Positions 1-9,924 of a stretch of DNA of 64,000 nucleotides are shown here, in pieces (the stretch's first letter is position 1; every line of letters starts with the position of its first letter). A program made the translations under genes and the position numbers. Origin of the DNA: Candidatus Azobacteroides pseudotrichonymphae genomovar. CFP2 (lineage in GTDB: Bacteria > Bacteroidota > Bacteroidia > Bacteroidales > Azobacteroidaceae); the NCBI RefSeq assembly GCF_000010645.1, contig NC_011565.1, positions 882,001 to 946,000 of the forward strand. The letters run 5' to 3'. The notes under the pieces are model-generated. The model did no database searches. It had not been told where the DNA came from and saw nothing but the letters and a program-made list of their open reading frames with translations.

Positions 1-27
1 CATGATTTAGTAATAATTGCAAAACCG

Positions 28-771
28 TTAAGAACACGTAGTCCTTTGCCGAAGGACTTCGTACAGAAGTACCGCAGTAGCAGCTGATACATTTAATGAT
101 GTAATATTCCCCAAGGTAGGGATCTTTACCAGTTTATCACAAAGATATAAAACAGCTGGCGAAATACCTTTATCTTCACTTCCTATTACGATAGCTGTTG
201 GATATGTGTAATCAGTCTTTGTATAGAGAGTTGTAGCTTTCTCAGTAGCTGCATAAACTTTATATCCACACAGTTTCAGAAATTTGACAGCATTCATAAT
301 ATTGGATTCACGACAAACAGATAGTGACATTAATGCTCCTGCAGAAATTTTTATAGCATCGGCATTAACTGAAACACTATTGACGAGTGGAATAACAATT
401 GCATTTACTCCTGCACATTCACAACTACGGGCAATGGCTCCAAAATTATGTACATCAGTTATTCCATCTAATAATAAAATAAGTGGAACTTTTCCTTCTT
501 CATATAAAAATGGAACAATACTCTCCAATTTTTGATAAGTGATGGTTGAAATAAAAGCAACTAATCCCTGATGATTTCTGCGAGTCAATCGGTCTAATTT
601 TTCACGAGGTACTCGGCGAATAAGAATATCTGTTTCTTTTATGATGTTAAACAATTCATGAGACAGCTTACTCTGTAACCCTTTGCATATCAAAATTTTA
701 TCTATTTTTTTACCTATCTGTATAGCTTCTATAATGGCTCGTTTGCCGAAAATCATTTCAAATTCTTTCAT
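28..771 (-). CDS. rlmB: 23S rRNA (guanosine-2'-O-)-methyltransferase RlmB (TrmH/SpoU family)
   Basis: SAM-dependent ribose methylation of a guanosine in domain V of 23S rRNA. The 247-residue length is normal for RlmB. Residues 1-75 look like the N-terminal RNA-binding domain. The SPOUT domain follows, with motif 1 (DVHNFGAIARSCECAG), motif 2 (IVIGSEDKGISP) and motif 3 (LGNITSLNVSAATAVLLYE, containing the SAM-knot Asn-Val-Ser) all intact. The ATG at 771 overlaps the TGA of the decayed recN upstream (recN stop at 768-770), so the two were once translationally coupled. rlmB has stayed intact although its operon partner has decayed. Assignment to RlmB rather than another SpoU methylase rests on the N-terminal domain and on recN adjacency, which I know from Bacteroides. 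Confidence 0.93.
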   Translation of the reverse strand: MKEFEMIFGKRAIIEAIQIGKKIDKILICKGLQSKLSHELFNIIKETDILIRRVPREKLDRLTRRNHQGLVAFISTITYQKLESIVPFLYEEGKVPLILLLDGITDVHNFGAIARSCECAGVNAIVIPLVNSVSVNADAIKISAGALMSLSVCRESNIMNAVKFLKLCGYKVYAATEKATTLYTKTDYTYPTAIVIGSEDKGISPAVLYLCDKLVKIPTLGNITSLNVSAATAVLLYEVLRQRTTCS

Positions 772-2301
772 TTTAATAATTCCTTGGCATTTTCTATAGC
801 AGCACTTGTCAATTCCGAACTACTGAGTAATTGAACAATTACTCTTATCCTTTCTTTTTTAGATAACTGATGAATAAATATTTCCATAGAGGATTCTTTT
901 CTTTGTTTTGTATATCACAAATTAATTGTCTCATCGTGCCGCTAATTACGGCAAACGGGTATTAATAACAATTACCTGCCATTACTCTGCCCATTTTCAT
1001 TTTGTGCATTAGTTTTCCCATTTTATCAGCAATTTCTCCTGAAACATCCGTAATTCTATTTCATCAAAAATAATAGAAGGAAAGTGCTGTTACTTACAGC
1101 TAACAAAGCTTCTAGTCCCAACATTAGCCTTGGGAGCTTCACTATCTGAAGCTATTTGAAATATTACTCTCAAATCATTATTTTGATTTACTGGAAATAA
1201 GAATTTTAGATTGTCTGCCCAAAAGTATCCGGATTCTTATCTGTTATTTGACAATTAAACTGCATTTTTGGAATTCCTAAAGCACTAGCTTGCTTTTTTA
1301 ATTGGGTTTCTAACAATATAGCTGCTTTACATCGAGTTCGAGTCAATTTTTGAGCTAATCAAAATATATTGGCCTATAATTCTTTCATTTGGCTTGATAT
1401 ATTCATCGTAATTCGCTATTTCTTTTAATTGTTTATTTAAAATGATTTTTCACTTCAATGAGTTTTCCCATATTATTTACTTTGTGTTTTTGCTATAAAG
1501 AATAAAGCAAATCTAGTCATTTGTTAACTTGTTGTAATCTATCAGGAGATAGTCCTAAACATTCTTGACCATACCTTCTATATCATTCAAATTCAAATGG
1601 ACTGTTTGTAATTTATCTGCTATACTTATTCAACTTAGGGCACACTTTAGGGCACACTTTTCTTAAAGAAAAAACTATATTCAGAGATTTTTTCAATAAA
1701 AAAACAATTCCTTTTTCATCATGTGAAAGGGATTCCTATTCTCTTTGTTTTCTTTGCAATTCTACTTGTTCACCGAATTTTGGATTGGTCTCTTTCAACT
1801 GACTAAATTGAAAAGGAGATAATCTTATTCATTAGCAGATCTTTTAGATTTTTCTTTTAACCTTTGAAATTGATAATAAACAGATACGAAGGAAGTATAA
1901 ACATTTTATACTCATTCTTTAAGTTTTTATTGCAGACTAATACATCCTGTAGTTAAAAGCTATTATCTTCCAATAATAAATTTCCATATTGTGAGAGAAT
2001 ATCAATTAAATAAAAACCTAATTCTTTCAAATCATTAATCCCATTGGAGCATCGAGTGCACGCAATTTACCTAACTTCCATATTTCTTTCTTTATTTATA
2101 ATACAGTTTTTTGCTTTTGCATTATATTTTCTATGTTTTTCATTGAAAAAAGGATTAAATCCTAAAATTCAGAGATAAAGCTCCTGTAACGACGGATTTT
2201 CCAGAACCTATTTCGCCTGTAATGACAGAAAAATTTTTGGAGAAATTTATTTCCAATTTGGATATTAGGGCACAATTTCTTACGGATAAACTTTGAAGCA
2301 T
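768..2301 (-). pseudogene. recN: recN pseudogene (DNA repair ATPase RecN, many frameshifts and stops)
   Basis: No long frame survives, but minus-strand translation in shifting frames reads as RecN from end to end. The start (ATG at 2301) gives MLQSLSVRNCALISKLEINF, followed by the Walker A stretch VITGEIGSGKS and then a stop. Around 1050-1200 the frames give VISQIASDSEA and the Walker B SIIFDEIE, a frameshift, then DVSGEIADKMG. The 3' end reads SSELTSAAIENAKELLK, and its TGA overlaps the rlmB ATG. Intact RecN is about 550 residues; this remnant spans about 1.53 kb, so substitutions and small indels dominate over deletion. The protein would be an SMC-like factor for double-strand break repair; this copy cannot make one. 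Confidence 0.9.
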
Positions 2302-2968
2302 ACTGGTTTTTTTGAAGGTTTAAATTTGCCATTAATTGTTAGAGTAAAGTAAGTTGTAATAAAATATGTTATGACTTCCCATATTAAAGATTTTTAAAGA
2401 AAATAGAATATAGAAAAAGCCAAACTGACTTTTCTTGCAATTTTCGATAGTATTCCAATACTATTATTGCTTTTCATCATGGCAATTTATTTCATAATTA
2501 CATTAATGCCCTTTACATTTAATTATTCTGGAAAATCAACGTAAGGCTATAAGTATTCGAAGTACTTACTAAGGTATTTTCTTAGATGTTTCATTTGTAG
2601 AAAAAAACCATCTCAGAATGTAAGATCGTATGTGCACACCCGTGTACACATTAAATTTGCAAATGAAATATTTCCTATAGTGAATGAACTTTTTGTAAAA
2701 ATTTTCTATATCACACGTGGTCACAATTTTCTTCCAATTCACTCAAAAATATCAATTTGTTGCTCATTAACATTTTCCACCTCTTTCTCTTGGGTAAATA
2801 GCCTAGAGGCTTAAAAACAATAAACTTACCAGGGAATAAAAGCTTTTTCATATTAAGTAAGTTTTGTAAAATGTAGTGAAACAAAATACCTGGATAGAAC
2901 GCATTATTATAATAATTCAAGTACTTCGTTTTTTTGAAAACGAACATGTTTATTATGCACTTCTTTTT
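2302..2968. other. Gene-poor spacer of about 670 bp between recN remnant and rmuC
   Basis: No supportable gene. There is a plus-strand stretch around 2410-2550 that would encode a hydrophobic peptide (including IFDSIPILLLLFIMAIYF) but it has no credible start and ends at a stop. A minus-strand 78-codon frame at 2711-2947 has no recognisable family. An inverted repeat lies at 2631-2650. In Bacteroides a DUF4835 gene usually lies between coaBC and recN (from memory); I could not match its sequence here. The spacer may be an older, fully eroded gene. Confidence 0.5.
2631..2650. repeat. Inverted repeat, 9-base arms, 2-base centre
   Basis: TGTGCACAC and GTGTACACA face each other across CC, with 8 of 9 arm positions pairing. 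It is unusually GC-rich for this spacer. It could be an operator or a cruciform remnant; no adjacent gene start supports a specific role. Confidence 0.4.
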
Positions 2969-4309
2969 CTACTGTATTTTTTCGTTTTCAAAGTCCAAAT
3001 CACCCAGTAGTTTTTGTGAATCAGGTTCAGGCAATGATTGTACGTTTTCTAATTTTTTTTCAATTTGTCTTGATCGGATGCCCGTTTTGGCCAATTCTTC
3101 ACTTGCACTGTCAAGTTTCTTTTTTGCTGCTTCTACAACTTCGGCAAACTTACTGAATTGCGTCTTTACAGCACCTAATAAATCCCATATCTCACTTGTT
3201 CTTTTTTCAACAGCCAAACTTCTGAATCCCATTTGAAGACTATTAAGAAAAGCTGATATAGTAGTTGGCCCAGCAATTGTAATTTTGAATTCTACGTGTA
3301 TACTTTGAAAAAGATTTGGTATGCGTAATACTTCCGCATACAATCCTTCAAAGGGTAAAAACATTATTGCAAATTCAGTTGTATTAGGAGGATCTATATA
3401 TTTTTCATGAATATCTTTTGCAAACTTTTTTATTTTTGTCTCTAAATCTTTTTTAGAGCGTTCAATCATTTGTAAATCAGCTGTTTCATATGAAGACATA
3501 AGACTTTCATAATCTGCAGTTGGAAATTTTGCATCAATAGGTAACCATATAAATTCATGTGTTTCCTTTTTGCTAGGTATTTTTATCGCGAATTCAACAT
3601 TTTCTTTGCTCCCCGATTTTGTTTTAACATTTTTGGCATATTGACTAGGCGGAAGAAGCTGTTCAAGTATTGCAGCAAGCTGATATTCACCCAGGACACC
3701 TTTTGTTTTAACATTGGATAATACTTTCCTTAAATCACCAACGTTACTAGCCACATTACGCATTTCACCTATTCCTCTTTGAAGTTTGTCTAAAGTGTTA
3801 CTTACAGATTTAAATGATTCTGTAAATCTTTCTTCTAATGTATCATGTAGTTTTTCATCAACAGTTTTTCGCATTTCTTCAAGTTTCGCACTATTGTTTT
3901 TTTGTATTTCTGTTAGTTTCTTTTCTATTGTTTCCCTATTTTTTTCGAAAACAATATTTGTATCTTTTGCTAAAGAATCAATTCTTGCTGAAAATTTTTC
4001 TTCAAAATCTTTCAATGATTTTGTTAATTCTTCTCTACCATATTTATTAGCCATACTAACAGAATCTTGAATAGATTTGAATTCCCTATTCAATATTTCA
4101 GAGAAATTTGAAATATTTTTCGATAATTCTTCACGATTCATTTTTAGTGACGAAGATAATTCTTCTCTACTGTCTTTAGCAGATTTATTATTTTCATCTC
4201 TATTTCTTCTAAATTCATCACGAGTCGTTACATTATTTCTGTTTAAGAGAATAACATTAACAATTACAATTACCAAAACCAAAAATTGAAAAATCAACTC
4301 TAAATTCAT
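2969..4309 (-). CDS. rmuC: RmuC family protein (DNA recombination protein RmuC)
   Basis: 446 residues. An N-terminal membrane anchor (about residues 4-22, LELIFQFLVLVIVIVNVILL) is followed by a long charged coiled coil (about 25-190). The conserved RmuC/DUF195 nuclease-like core then runs from about 195 to 400 (TKGVLGEYQLAAILEQLLPP, LPIDAKFPTADYESLM, FAIMFLPFEGLYAEVL). This is the usual RmuC architecture and length. The family is linked genetically to limiting DNA inversions, and its core resembles PD-(D/E)XK nucleases. The gene stands alone, facing away from a spacer of about 70 bases upstream that separates it from coaBC on the same strand. Confidence 0.92.
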   Translation of the reverse strand: MNLELIFQFLVLVIVIVNVILLNRNNVTTRDEFRRNRDENNKSAKDSREELSSSLKMNREELSKNISNFSEILNREFKSIQDSVSMANKYGREELTKSLKDFEEKFSARIDSLAKDTNIVFEKNRETIEKKLTEIQKNNSAKLEEMRKTVDEKLHDTLEERFTESFKSVSNTLDKLQRGIGEMRNVASNVGDLRKVLSNVKTKGVLGEYQLAAILEQLLPPSQYAKNVKTKSGSKENVEFAIKIPSKKETHEFIWLPIDAKFPTADYESLMSSYETADLQMIERSKKDLETKIKKFAKDIHEKYIDPPNTTEFAIMFLPFEGLYAEVLRIPNLFQSIHVEFKITIAGPTTISAFLNSLQMGFRSLAVEKRTSEIWDLLGAVKTQFSKFAEVVEAAKKKLDSASEELAKTGIRSRQIEKKLENVQSLPEPDSQKLLGDLDFENEKIQ

Positions 4310-4381
4310 GAAAGTGATCTTGTTAGTATTCTTGTTAGTATTTAAATATAAAAATCTTGCTATCGTTATTACAACGACATA

Positions 4382-5578
4382 TTATAATGATAAGATGTAG
4401 TCAACAATATCTATTGCTACTTCTTTTTTCGATTTCAATGGGAACTCCTTTTGTTTTCCTATCATATTAATAATCGTTATTTTATTAGTATTTGTTTGAA
4501 ATCCGGATCCTTTTTCTTTCAAAGAATTTAAGACAATGAAATCCAGGTTCTTTTTTTGTAATTTTTCTATTGAATTAGACAATTCATTTTCGGTTTCCAA
4601 AGCAAAACCCACCAAAATTTGTCCTGATTTCTTCATTTTACCTAAAGCAAGAGCGATATCTAGATTAGATGTCAATTCCAATGAAAACGGTTCATTTGCT
4701 TTGTGTTTAATTTTGTTTTCTGAATAATACAAAGGTTTATAATCTGCAACTGCAGCACAGAGTATTCCTATATCTATTTCTGAAAATTTGCTTAATGTAG
4801 CATTATACATTTCCTCTGCTGACTCAACATCAATCCTGAATATATTCGGATGAATAGTTTTCAATCGTACAGGACCACTTACTAAGATTACCTTTGCTCC
4901 TCTCTCAGCACATTCTTCTGCTAAAGCAAAGCCCATTTTTCCTGAAGAATAATTACTTATATAACGCGTAGGATCTATTCTTTCGTGGGTGGGACCAGCA
5001 TTTATTAATATTTTCTTCCCTATTAATTGCTTTTTTTTTTCAAAAAAATACTCAATAATTTTTACAATTGTATCGGGCTCTTCCATTCTTCCCTTACCTT
5101 CTAAAGAACTGGCTAAATAGCCAATTGTAGGAAAAATAATATGATTTCCATATGATTGCAATTTATCAATATTATACTGTGTTGTAGGATGAATAAACAT
5201 ATCTGAATCCATGGCCGGTGCTACAAATACGGGGGCTCTCATAGATAAGTAAGTGGTTATAAGCATATTACTGGCTATTCCATTTGCCATTTTCCCAATA
5301 GTAGAGGCTGTAGCTGGTGCTATTAGCATAGCATCTGCCCATAAACCTAAGTTGACATGACTATGCCATGTACCTTCATTTGCAGCAAAAAAATCAATCA
5401 CTACAGGTTTTTGGGTCAAAGCTGATAAGGTAACTGGCGTAATAAATTCCTTTCCTTTAGGAGTCATTACAATTTGTATTTCCACTCCTTTCTTTATTAA
5501 TGCACGAGCAAGGTAAGCAGCTTTATAAGCTGCTATGCTTCCAGTAATTCCTAGTACAATCTTTTTCCCGTCCAACAT
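4382..5578 (-). CDS. coaBC: Bifunctional phosphopantothenoylcysteine decarboxylase / phosphopantothenate-cysteine ligase
   Basis: Two consecutive steps of coenzyme A synthesis. The N-terminal CoaC flavoprotein half carries ITGSIAAYKA, the FMN-site His region TWHSHVNLGLWADAML, the PASANT-like block APATASTIGKMANGIASN, and the substrate-clamp block APAMDSDMF. The C-terminal CoaB half begins near residue 195 with KKILINAGPTHERIDPTRYISNYSSGKMG and contains the CTP-site AAVADYKP and the Lys stretch NKIKH. I chose the ATG at 5578 (MLDGKKIVLGITGS). The frame opens four codons earlier at a GTG, but homologues start at this Met. About 398 residues, the normal length. In Bacteroides this gene lies beside recN and dnaN-dnaQ; here dnaN-dnaQ is 50 kb away. 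Confidence 0.95.
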   Translation of the reverse strand: MLDGKKIVLGITGSIAAYKAAYLARALIKKGVEIQIVMTPKGKEFITPVTLSALTQKPVVIDFFAANEGTWHSHVNLGLWADAMLIAPATASTIGKMANGIASNMLITTYLSMRAPVFVAPAMDSDMFIHPTTQYNIDKLQSYGNHIIFPTIGYLASSLEGKGRMEEPDTIVKIIEYFFEKKKQLIGKKILINAGPTHERIDPTRYISNYSSGKMGFALAEECAERGAKVILVSGPVRLKTIHPNIFRIDVESAEEMYNATLSKFSEIDIGILCAAVADYKPLYYSENKIKHKANEPFSLELTSNLDIALALGKMKKSGQILVGFALETENELSNSIEKLQKKNLDFIVLNSLKEKGSGFQTNTNKITIINMIGKQKEFPLKSKKEVAIDIVDYILSL

Positions 5579-5665
5579 AACATACCACACAAATATTTAC
5601 AAAATCGATGCAAGTTAGTGTTTTTTTTTTACCTTCATGAAATTTTATTGAAAAGGCAAAAATTT

Positions 5666-6046
5666 ATGAAAAAGGTTATCTCAACCAAAAATGCCCCAGA
5701 AGTTATTGGACCCTACTCACAAGCAGTAAAAGCAGGAGATTTTGTTTTTTTTTCTGGGCAATTAGGAATCAATCCGGCAACAGGAGAATTTATCTCGAAT
5801 TCAATAACTGAACAAACTGAACAAATATTCAAAAATATAACTGCAATTTTAGATGAAATAGGGTTGACCTTAAAAAATATTGTCAAAACAACCGTTTTTT
5901 TGTCCGACATATCAAATTTTGCAGTAATGAATGAAATATATAGTAAATATTTTATACCTCATCCTTATCCAGCTCGTTCAGTTATTGCAGTAAAAACTTT
6001 GCCCAAAAATGCCCTGATAGAAATAGAAGTAGTTGCTATTTATTGA
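5666..6046 (+). CDS. ridA: RidA family 2-iminobutanoate/2-iminopropanoate deaminase
   Basis: 126 residues from the ATG at 5666 (MKKVISTKNAPEVIGPYSQ). The open frame runs further upstream, but homologues begin here. The family signature is complete: GPYSQAVKAGDFVFFSGQLG, then the C-terminal YPARSVIAVKTLPKNALIEIE, with the conserved Arg that binds the substrate carboxylate and the conserved Glu near the end. RidA hydrolyses reactive enamine/imine intermediates made by PLP enzymes. It is divergent from coaBC, separated by an 87-base region rich in T runs. Confidence 0.95.
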   Translation: MKKVISTKNAPEVIGPYSQAVKAGDFVFFSGQLGINPATGEFISNSITEQTEQIFKNITAILDEIGLTLKNIVKTTVFLSDISNFAVMNEIYSKYFIPHPYPARSVIAVKTLPKNALIEIEVVAIY

Positions 6047-6235
6047 TAAATTTGAGTTATGGCATCCAGAATATTAAAAATGATAGAAAAATTTAATAAG
6101 ATGGTTGTTCAAAATTGCTATCTCCAATTTACCTGAGTATGCTTGTTGGGATAATAATGCTAAAATGCTATCTCAGTGAGGTCTTATCTATTCTTCAGTA
6201 AAAGTAAAATAGTAGAGTAAGGAGAAATATTACAA

Positions 6236-8467
6236 ATGGCAGATTTCCTTCAACAACTCAATGAAAGTCAACGTGAAGCGGTTATCTACAATGACGGTCC
6301 AAGTCTAGTTATCGCTGGAGCTGGTTCAGGTAAAACACGGGTAATTACCTACAAAATCGCTTACTTATTAAAAAATGGCATTTCTCCTCATAGTATATTG
6401 GCTTTGACATTTACTAATAAGGCTGCAAGAGAAATGAAAGTACGCGTTACTGAAATTATAGGAGAGAATATGACTCGTTTATTATGGATAGGCACTTTTC
6501 ATTCTATTTTTTCCAAAATACTTCGTAGAGAGGCATCCCGAATAGGGTTTTATTCCGATTTTACAATTTATGATAAACAAGATTCCAAAAATCTTATTAA
6601 AAATATTATTAAAGAAAAAAAGTTAGACGATAAAATATATAAACCTACATTTGTTCAAAACATTATTTCCAAAGCAAAAAACGCTCTAATTACTCCTAAG
6701 CAATATGCAAATAATTGTGATTTGATAGAACAATACAATCAAGCTCAAAAAGCTTATATATTATACGACATTTATTTAACCTATAGCAATCGCTGCAAGA
6801 TTGCAAATGCTATGGATTTTGACGATTTACTATTTTATACCTACTTACTTTTCAACGAATGCAAAGAGATTGCTCAAAAGTATTGGAATCGGTTTCAATT
6901 TATTTTAGTAGATGAGTATCAAGATACAAATTTTGCCCAACATGAAATTATTCAGCAATTGACCATAGAACAACATCACCGGATATGTATAGTAGGAGAT
7001 GATGCACAAAGTATTTATTCTTTTCGTGGAGCAAATATTAGTAATATTTTGAATTTCAGATCAATATATCCAGAAAGTAAATTATTTAAACTGGAGCAAA
7101 ACTATCGTTCCACGCAAACAATAGTCAATGCAGCAAATTCACTTATCTCTAAAAATAGAGAACAAATACCAAAAACTATTTACTCTCAAAAAGCAATAGG
7201 TGAAAAAATCAGGTTGACTGGATTTTACTCTGATTATGAAGAAGGAAGTAGGGTAGCAAATTGTATTGCAGAAATGCACATGTTGAAAAAGTATGAATAT
7301 AAAGATTTTGTTATTTTATACCGTACTAATGCACAAAGTCGGATCTTTGAAGAAGCGTTGCGTAAACTAAATATACCTTATAAAATATATGGAGGTTTAT
7401 CTTTTTATCAACGTAAAGAAATCAAGGACGTAGTTGCCTATATGAGATTGGCTTCTAATCTAGCAGATGAAGAGGCAATTAGACGGATCATCAATTATCC
7501 GAATCGAGGTATTGGTGATATTACTGTGAATAAGATTATTGCAGCAGCTAGTTTTCACAATACAATCTTGTGGGAAGTGCTTTCTAATCCGTTGAGTTAT
7601 AATTTGAAAATTAATGCTGCAACTTTCGAAAAATTGAAAAAATTCCAATTACTTATCAATCGCTTTGTAGAAAAAGTTTCCACTCAAAATGCTTACAATG
7701 CGGGACGAATGATTATTCGAGAAACTGGTCTAATTAATAATGAACTCTATGAAGATCAGACCCCAGAAAATATAAGTCGTATTCAAAACTTAGAAGAATT
7801 AAGCAATAGTTTATACACATTTGTCTCTTCTCGTATAGAAGAAGGAAATGCAAACATTAAAATAAGTGACTTTCTTGCGGAGATATTCTTACTTACAGAT
7901 CAAGATACGGATAAAAATGAAAACATCAATTTTGTAACAATGATGACTATCCATTCAGCAAAAGGTTTGGAATTTAAAAATGTTTTTGTTGTGGGATTAG
8001 AAGAGGGTTTATTCCCTTCCGAATTGAGTAAACAAAACTTACAAGAAATAGAGGAAGAGCGTCGTCTGTTTTATGTGGCAATTACTCGTGCAAAGGAAAA
8101 TGTTATTTTAACTTATGCTAAGAATCGTTTTCAAAATGGACAATTTCATGATAGATTACCCAGTCGATTTATTAAAGATATAGATGAACAATATTTATCA
8201 TTGCCTTCAAAATCTCATGTTTGTACTAATTCTGGGGGAGGGGGGTCTTTCAAAGAAAGCTCTTTAATTAATCATCAAAATAATCAAAGTAATATTGGAG
8301 ACTTGAGAATTGGCAACAAAATCAGGCATAAACGTTTTGGTGATGGGAGAATCGTGGCTTTAATAGGCAAAAACGATAACGCACAAGCAACTGTAGAGTT
8401 TGAACAAGTTGGAATCAAACAATTACTCTTAAAGTTTGCACGAATTGAGATGATTAATGATGATTAA
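6236..8467 (+). CDS. pcrA: ATP-dependent DNA helicase, UvrD/PcrA type
   Basis: 743-residue superfamily 1A 3'-5' helicase. Motifs in order: Q motif LNESQREAV; Walker A AGAGSGKTRV; motif Ia LTFTNKAAREM; motif II VDEYQDTN; motif III GDDAQSIYSFRGA; motif IV region QNYRSTQTIV; motif V TIHSAKGLEFKNVFVVGLEEG; motif VI VAITRAKENV. The C-terminal tail (about 690-743, IGNKIRHKRFGDGRIVAL) is the Tudor-like domain found in PcrA, which contacts RNA polymerase in Gram-positives. The linker before it is encoded by a G5-A-G6 run at 8234-8245. Roles: nucleotide excision and mismatch repair and removal of RecA filaments. It has its own 190-base upstream region, in which I see no clear promoter. Confidence 0.95.
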   Translation: MADFLQQLNESQREAVIYNDGPSLVIAGAGSGKTRVITYKIAYLLKNGISPHSILALTFTNKAAREMKVRVTEIIGENMTRLLWIGTFHSIFSKILRREASRIGFYSDFTIYDKQDSKNLIKNIIKEKKLDDKIYKPTFVQNIISKAKNALITPKQYANNCDLIEQYNQAQKAYILYDIYLTYSNRCKIANAMDFDDLLFYTYLLFNECKEIAQKYWNRFQFILVDEYQDTNFAQHEIIQQLTIEQHHRICIVGDDAQSIYSFRGANISNILNFRSIYPESKLFKLEQNYRSTQTIVNAANSLISKNREQIPKTIYSQKAIGEKIRLTGFYSDYEEGSRVANCIAEMHMLKKYEYKDFVILYRTNAQSRIFEEALRKLNIPYKIYGGLSFYQRKEIKDVVAYMRLASNLADEEAIRRIINYPNRGIGDITVNKIIAAASFHNTILWEVLSNPLSYNLKINAATFEKLKKFQLLINRFVEKVSTQNAYNAGRMIIRETGLINNELYEDQTPENISRIQNLEELSNSLYTFVSSRIEEGNANIKISDFLAEIFLLTDQDTDKNENINFVTMMTIHSAKGLEFKNVFVVGLEEGLFPSELSKQNLQEIEEERRLFYVAITRAKENVILTYAKNRFQNGQFHDRLPSRFIKDIDEQYLSLPSKSHVCTNSGGGGSFKESSLINHQNNQSNIGDLRIGNKIRHKRFGDGRIVALIGKNDNAQATVEFEQVGIKQLLLKFARIEMINDD

Positions 8468-8478
8468 ATTTTTCAATT

Positions 8479-8496
8479 TGCTCTAGACTTAGAGCA
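8479..8496. terminator. Small stem-loop after the pcrA gene
   Basis: TGCTCTA and TAGAGCA form a 7-base perfect stem around a GACT loop, 12 bases after the pcrA stop. There is no strong T run behind it on the plus strand, so termination is only a suggestion. Confidence 0.35.
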
Positions 8497-8622
8497 GAAG
8501 AATATAAATTTCTTTGTTTCACACCCTCTTATCAAAAAAATCATAACTCCAACGATTATATAAATAAAAGAGCACTTATACAAGTACTCCCTTATTTGTA
8601 TAATTAATTATTCGTTTTATTA

Positions 8623-9900
8623 TCAGTTGTATGCTGTTTCTCCATGTTCGTAAACATCTAATCCTTCTTCTTCCATTCGCAATGATACTCTTATACCTAC
8701 AATTTTATCTACAACACGAAATATTATAACTGTCATCACTGCACTATATATAATTGTAGCTATAGTTGCGACAACTTGTACTTCCAGTTGATGCCATCCT
8801 CCATATAGAGCACCTTCTACACCATGAGGACCACTAACCATTTTTGTAGCAAACACACCAGTAAGTATAGAACCAATTATACCTCCTATGCCATGCACAC
8901 CAAAAGCATCTAAAGCATCATCATATTTTAATTTTGACTTGACTAAAGAAACCATAAAAAAACATACAAGCGAAGAAGTTGCTCCAATAAAGAAAGCCCC
9001 TAATAAATCTACTGTTCCAGCAGCTGGCGTAATAGCCACCAGGCCCGCAACTGCTCCTGTACATGCTCCAACAATAGTTGGTTTTTTTTCTCGTATCCAA
9101 TCTATAGCCATCCAAACTATTACAGCTACGGCTGTAGCAAAGTGAGTTACAAGGAAAGCATTAGCTGCAAGCCCATTAGCTGCCAAACCACTTCCAGCAT
9201 TGAACCCAAACCAACCCAACCATAAAAGTGCTGTACCGAGAAATACAAAAGGAATATTGTGTGGTGGAGGAGTTATACCATGTTTATAATTCTTTCTTTT
9301 ACCTACCATAATTGCCATAATCAAGGCCGTAATTCCAGCATTGATATGTACAACCGTTCCCCCGGCAAAGTCAATAGCCCCAATGCCTTTCTCACCTATC
9401 CAACCACCTCCCCATACCCAATGGGCCATCGGATTATAAACAAAAATTGACCAAACAATCGCAAACACTAAAAAACCAGAGAATTTTACCCGCTCAGCAA
9501 AAGCACCAATAATTAAAGACGGTGTAATAACGGCAAACATACATTGGAACAATGCAAAAATAATTTCAGGAATGTTTGTCTCTGTCAAAGTGTTCAATCC
9601 AATACCCCTTAAAAAAACTTTGTCAAATCCACCCATAATAAAACCCAACGGATTTTTTTGCTCAGAAAATGAAGTCCCAAATACCCAACTATACCCAAAT
9701 GCGAACCAAAGAATACTTACAACTGCCGTCAACACAAGGCATTGCATAATGACACTTAACACATTCTTCTGACGAACTAATCCTCCGTAAAACAGAGCCA
9801 ATCCAGGTACTGTCATCAACATAACTAAAAGGGTTGCTACTATTATCCAAGCTGTATTTCCACTGTCCAATACAGTAGGCTTTATACATAATCCTTCCAT
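8623..9900 (-). CDS. amtB: Ammonium transporter AmtB
   Basis: 425-residue Amt/Rh channel with 11 predicted membrane helices. Signature blocks: WIIVATLLVMLMTVPGLALFYGGLVR near the N terminus; the pore stretch NPMAHWVWGGGW; DFAGGTVVHINAG with the first pore-His region; LWLGWFGFNAGSGLAANG; and AFGVHGIGGIIGSILTG with the second pore His. The tail, EGLDVYEHGETAYN, is the conserved P-II contact segment. The protein starts almost directly at helix 1, so the cleaved signal peptide of many AmtB proteins is absent. glnK lies 24 bases upstream on the same strand, the classic glnK-amtB pair. Import of ammonium from the host is the obvious use. Confidence 0.97.
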   Translation of the reverse strand: MEGLCIKPTVLDSGNTAWIIVATLLVMLMTVPGLALFYGGLVRQKNVLSVIMQCLVLTAVVSILWFAFGYSWVFGTSFSEQKNPLGFIMGGFDKVFLRGIGLNTLTETNIPEIIFALFQCMFAVITPSLIIGAFAERVKFSGFLVFAIVWSIFVYNPMAHWVWGGGWIGEKGIGAIDFAGGTVVHINAGITALIMAIMVGKRKNYKHGITPPPHNIPFVFLGTALLWLGWFGFNAGSGLAANGLAANAFLVTHFATAVAVIVWMAIDWIREKKPTIVGACTGAVAGLVAITPAAGTVDLLGAFFIGATSSLVCFFMVSLVKSKLKYDDALDAFGVHGIGGIIGSILTGVFATKMVSGPHGVEGALYGGWHQLEVQVVATIATIIYSAVMTVIIFRVVDKIVGIRVSLRMEEEGLDVYEHGETAYN

Positions 9901-9924
9901 ATCAATTTTTTAATTATTTGTTAG

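Noticed and set aside
2632..2814. 60-codon plus-strand frame as a gene
   Set aside because: It is antisense to the equally weak 2711-2947 frame and has no recognisable content.
2711..2947. 78-codon minus-strand frame as a gene
   Set aside because: No family resemblance, no promoter, and it lies in a zone of decay; length is ordinary for chance in AT-rich DNA.
8234..8245. G-quadruplex at the G5-A-G6 run in pcrA
   Set aside because: Only two G runs are present; four are needed. It encodes part of a glycine linker and is at most a slippage site.
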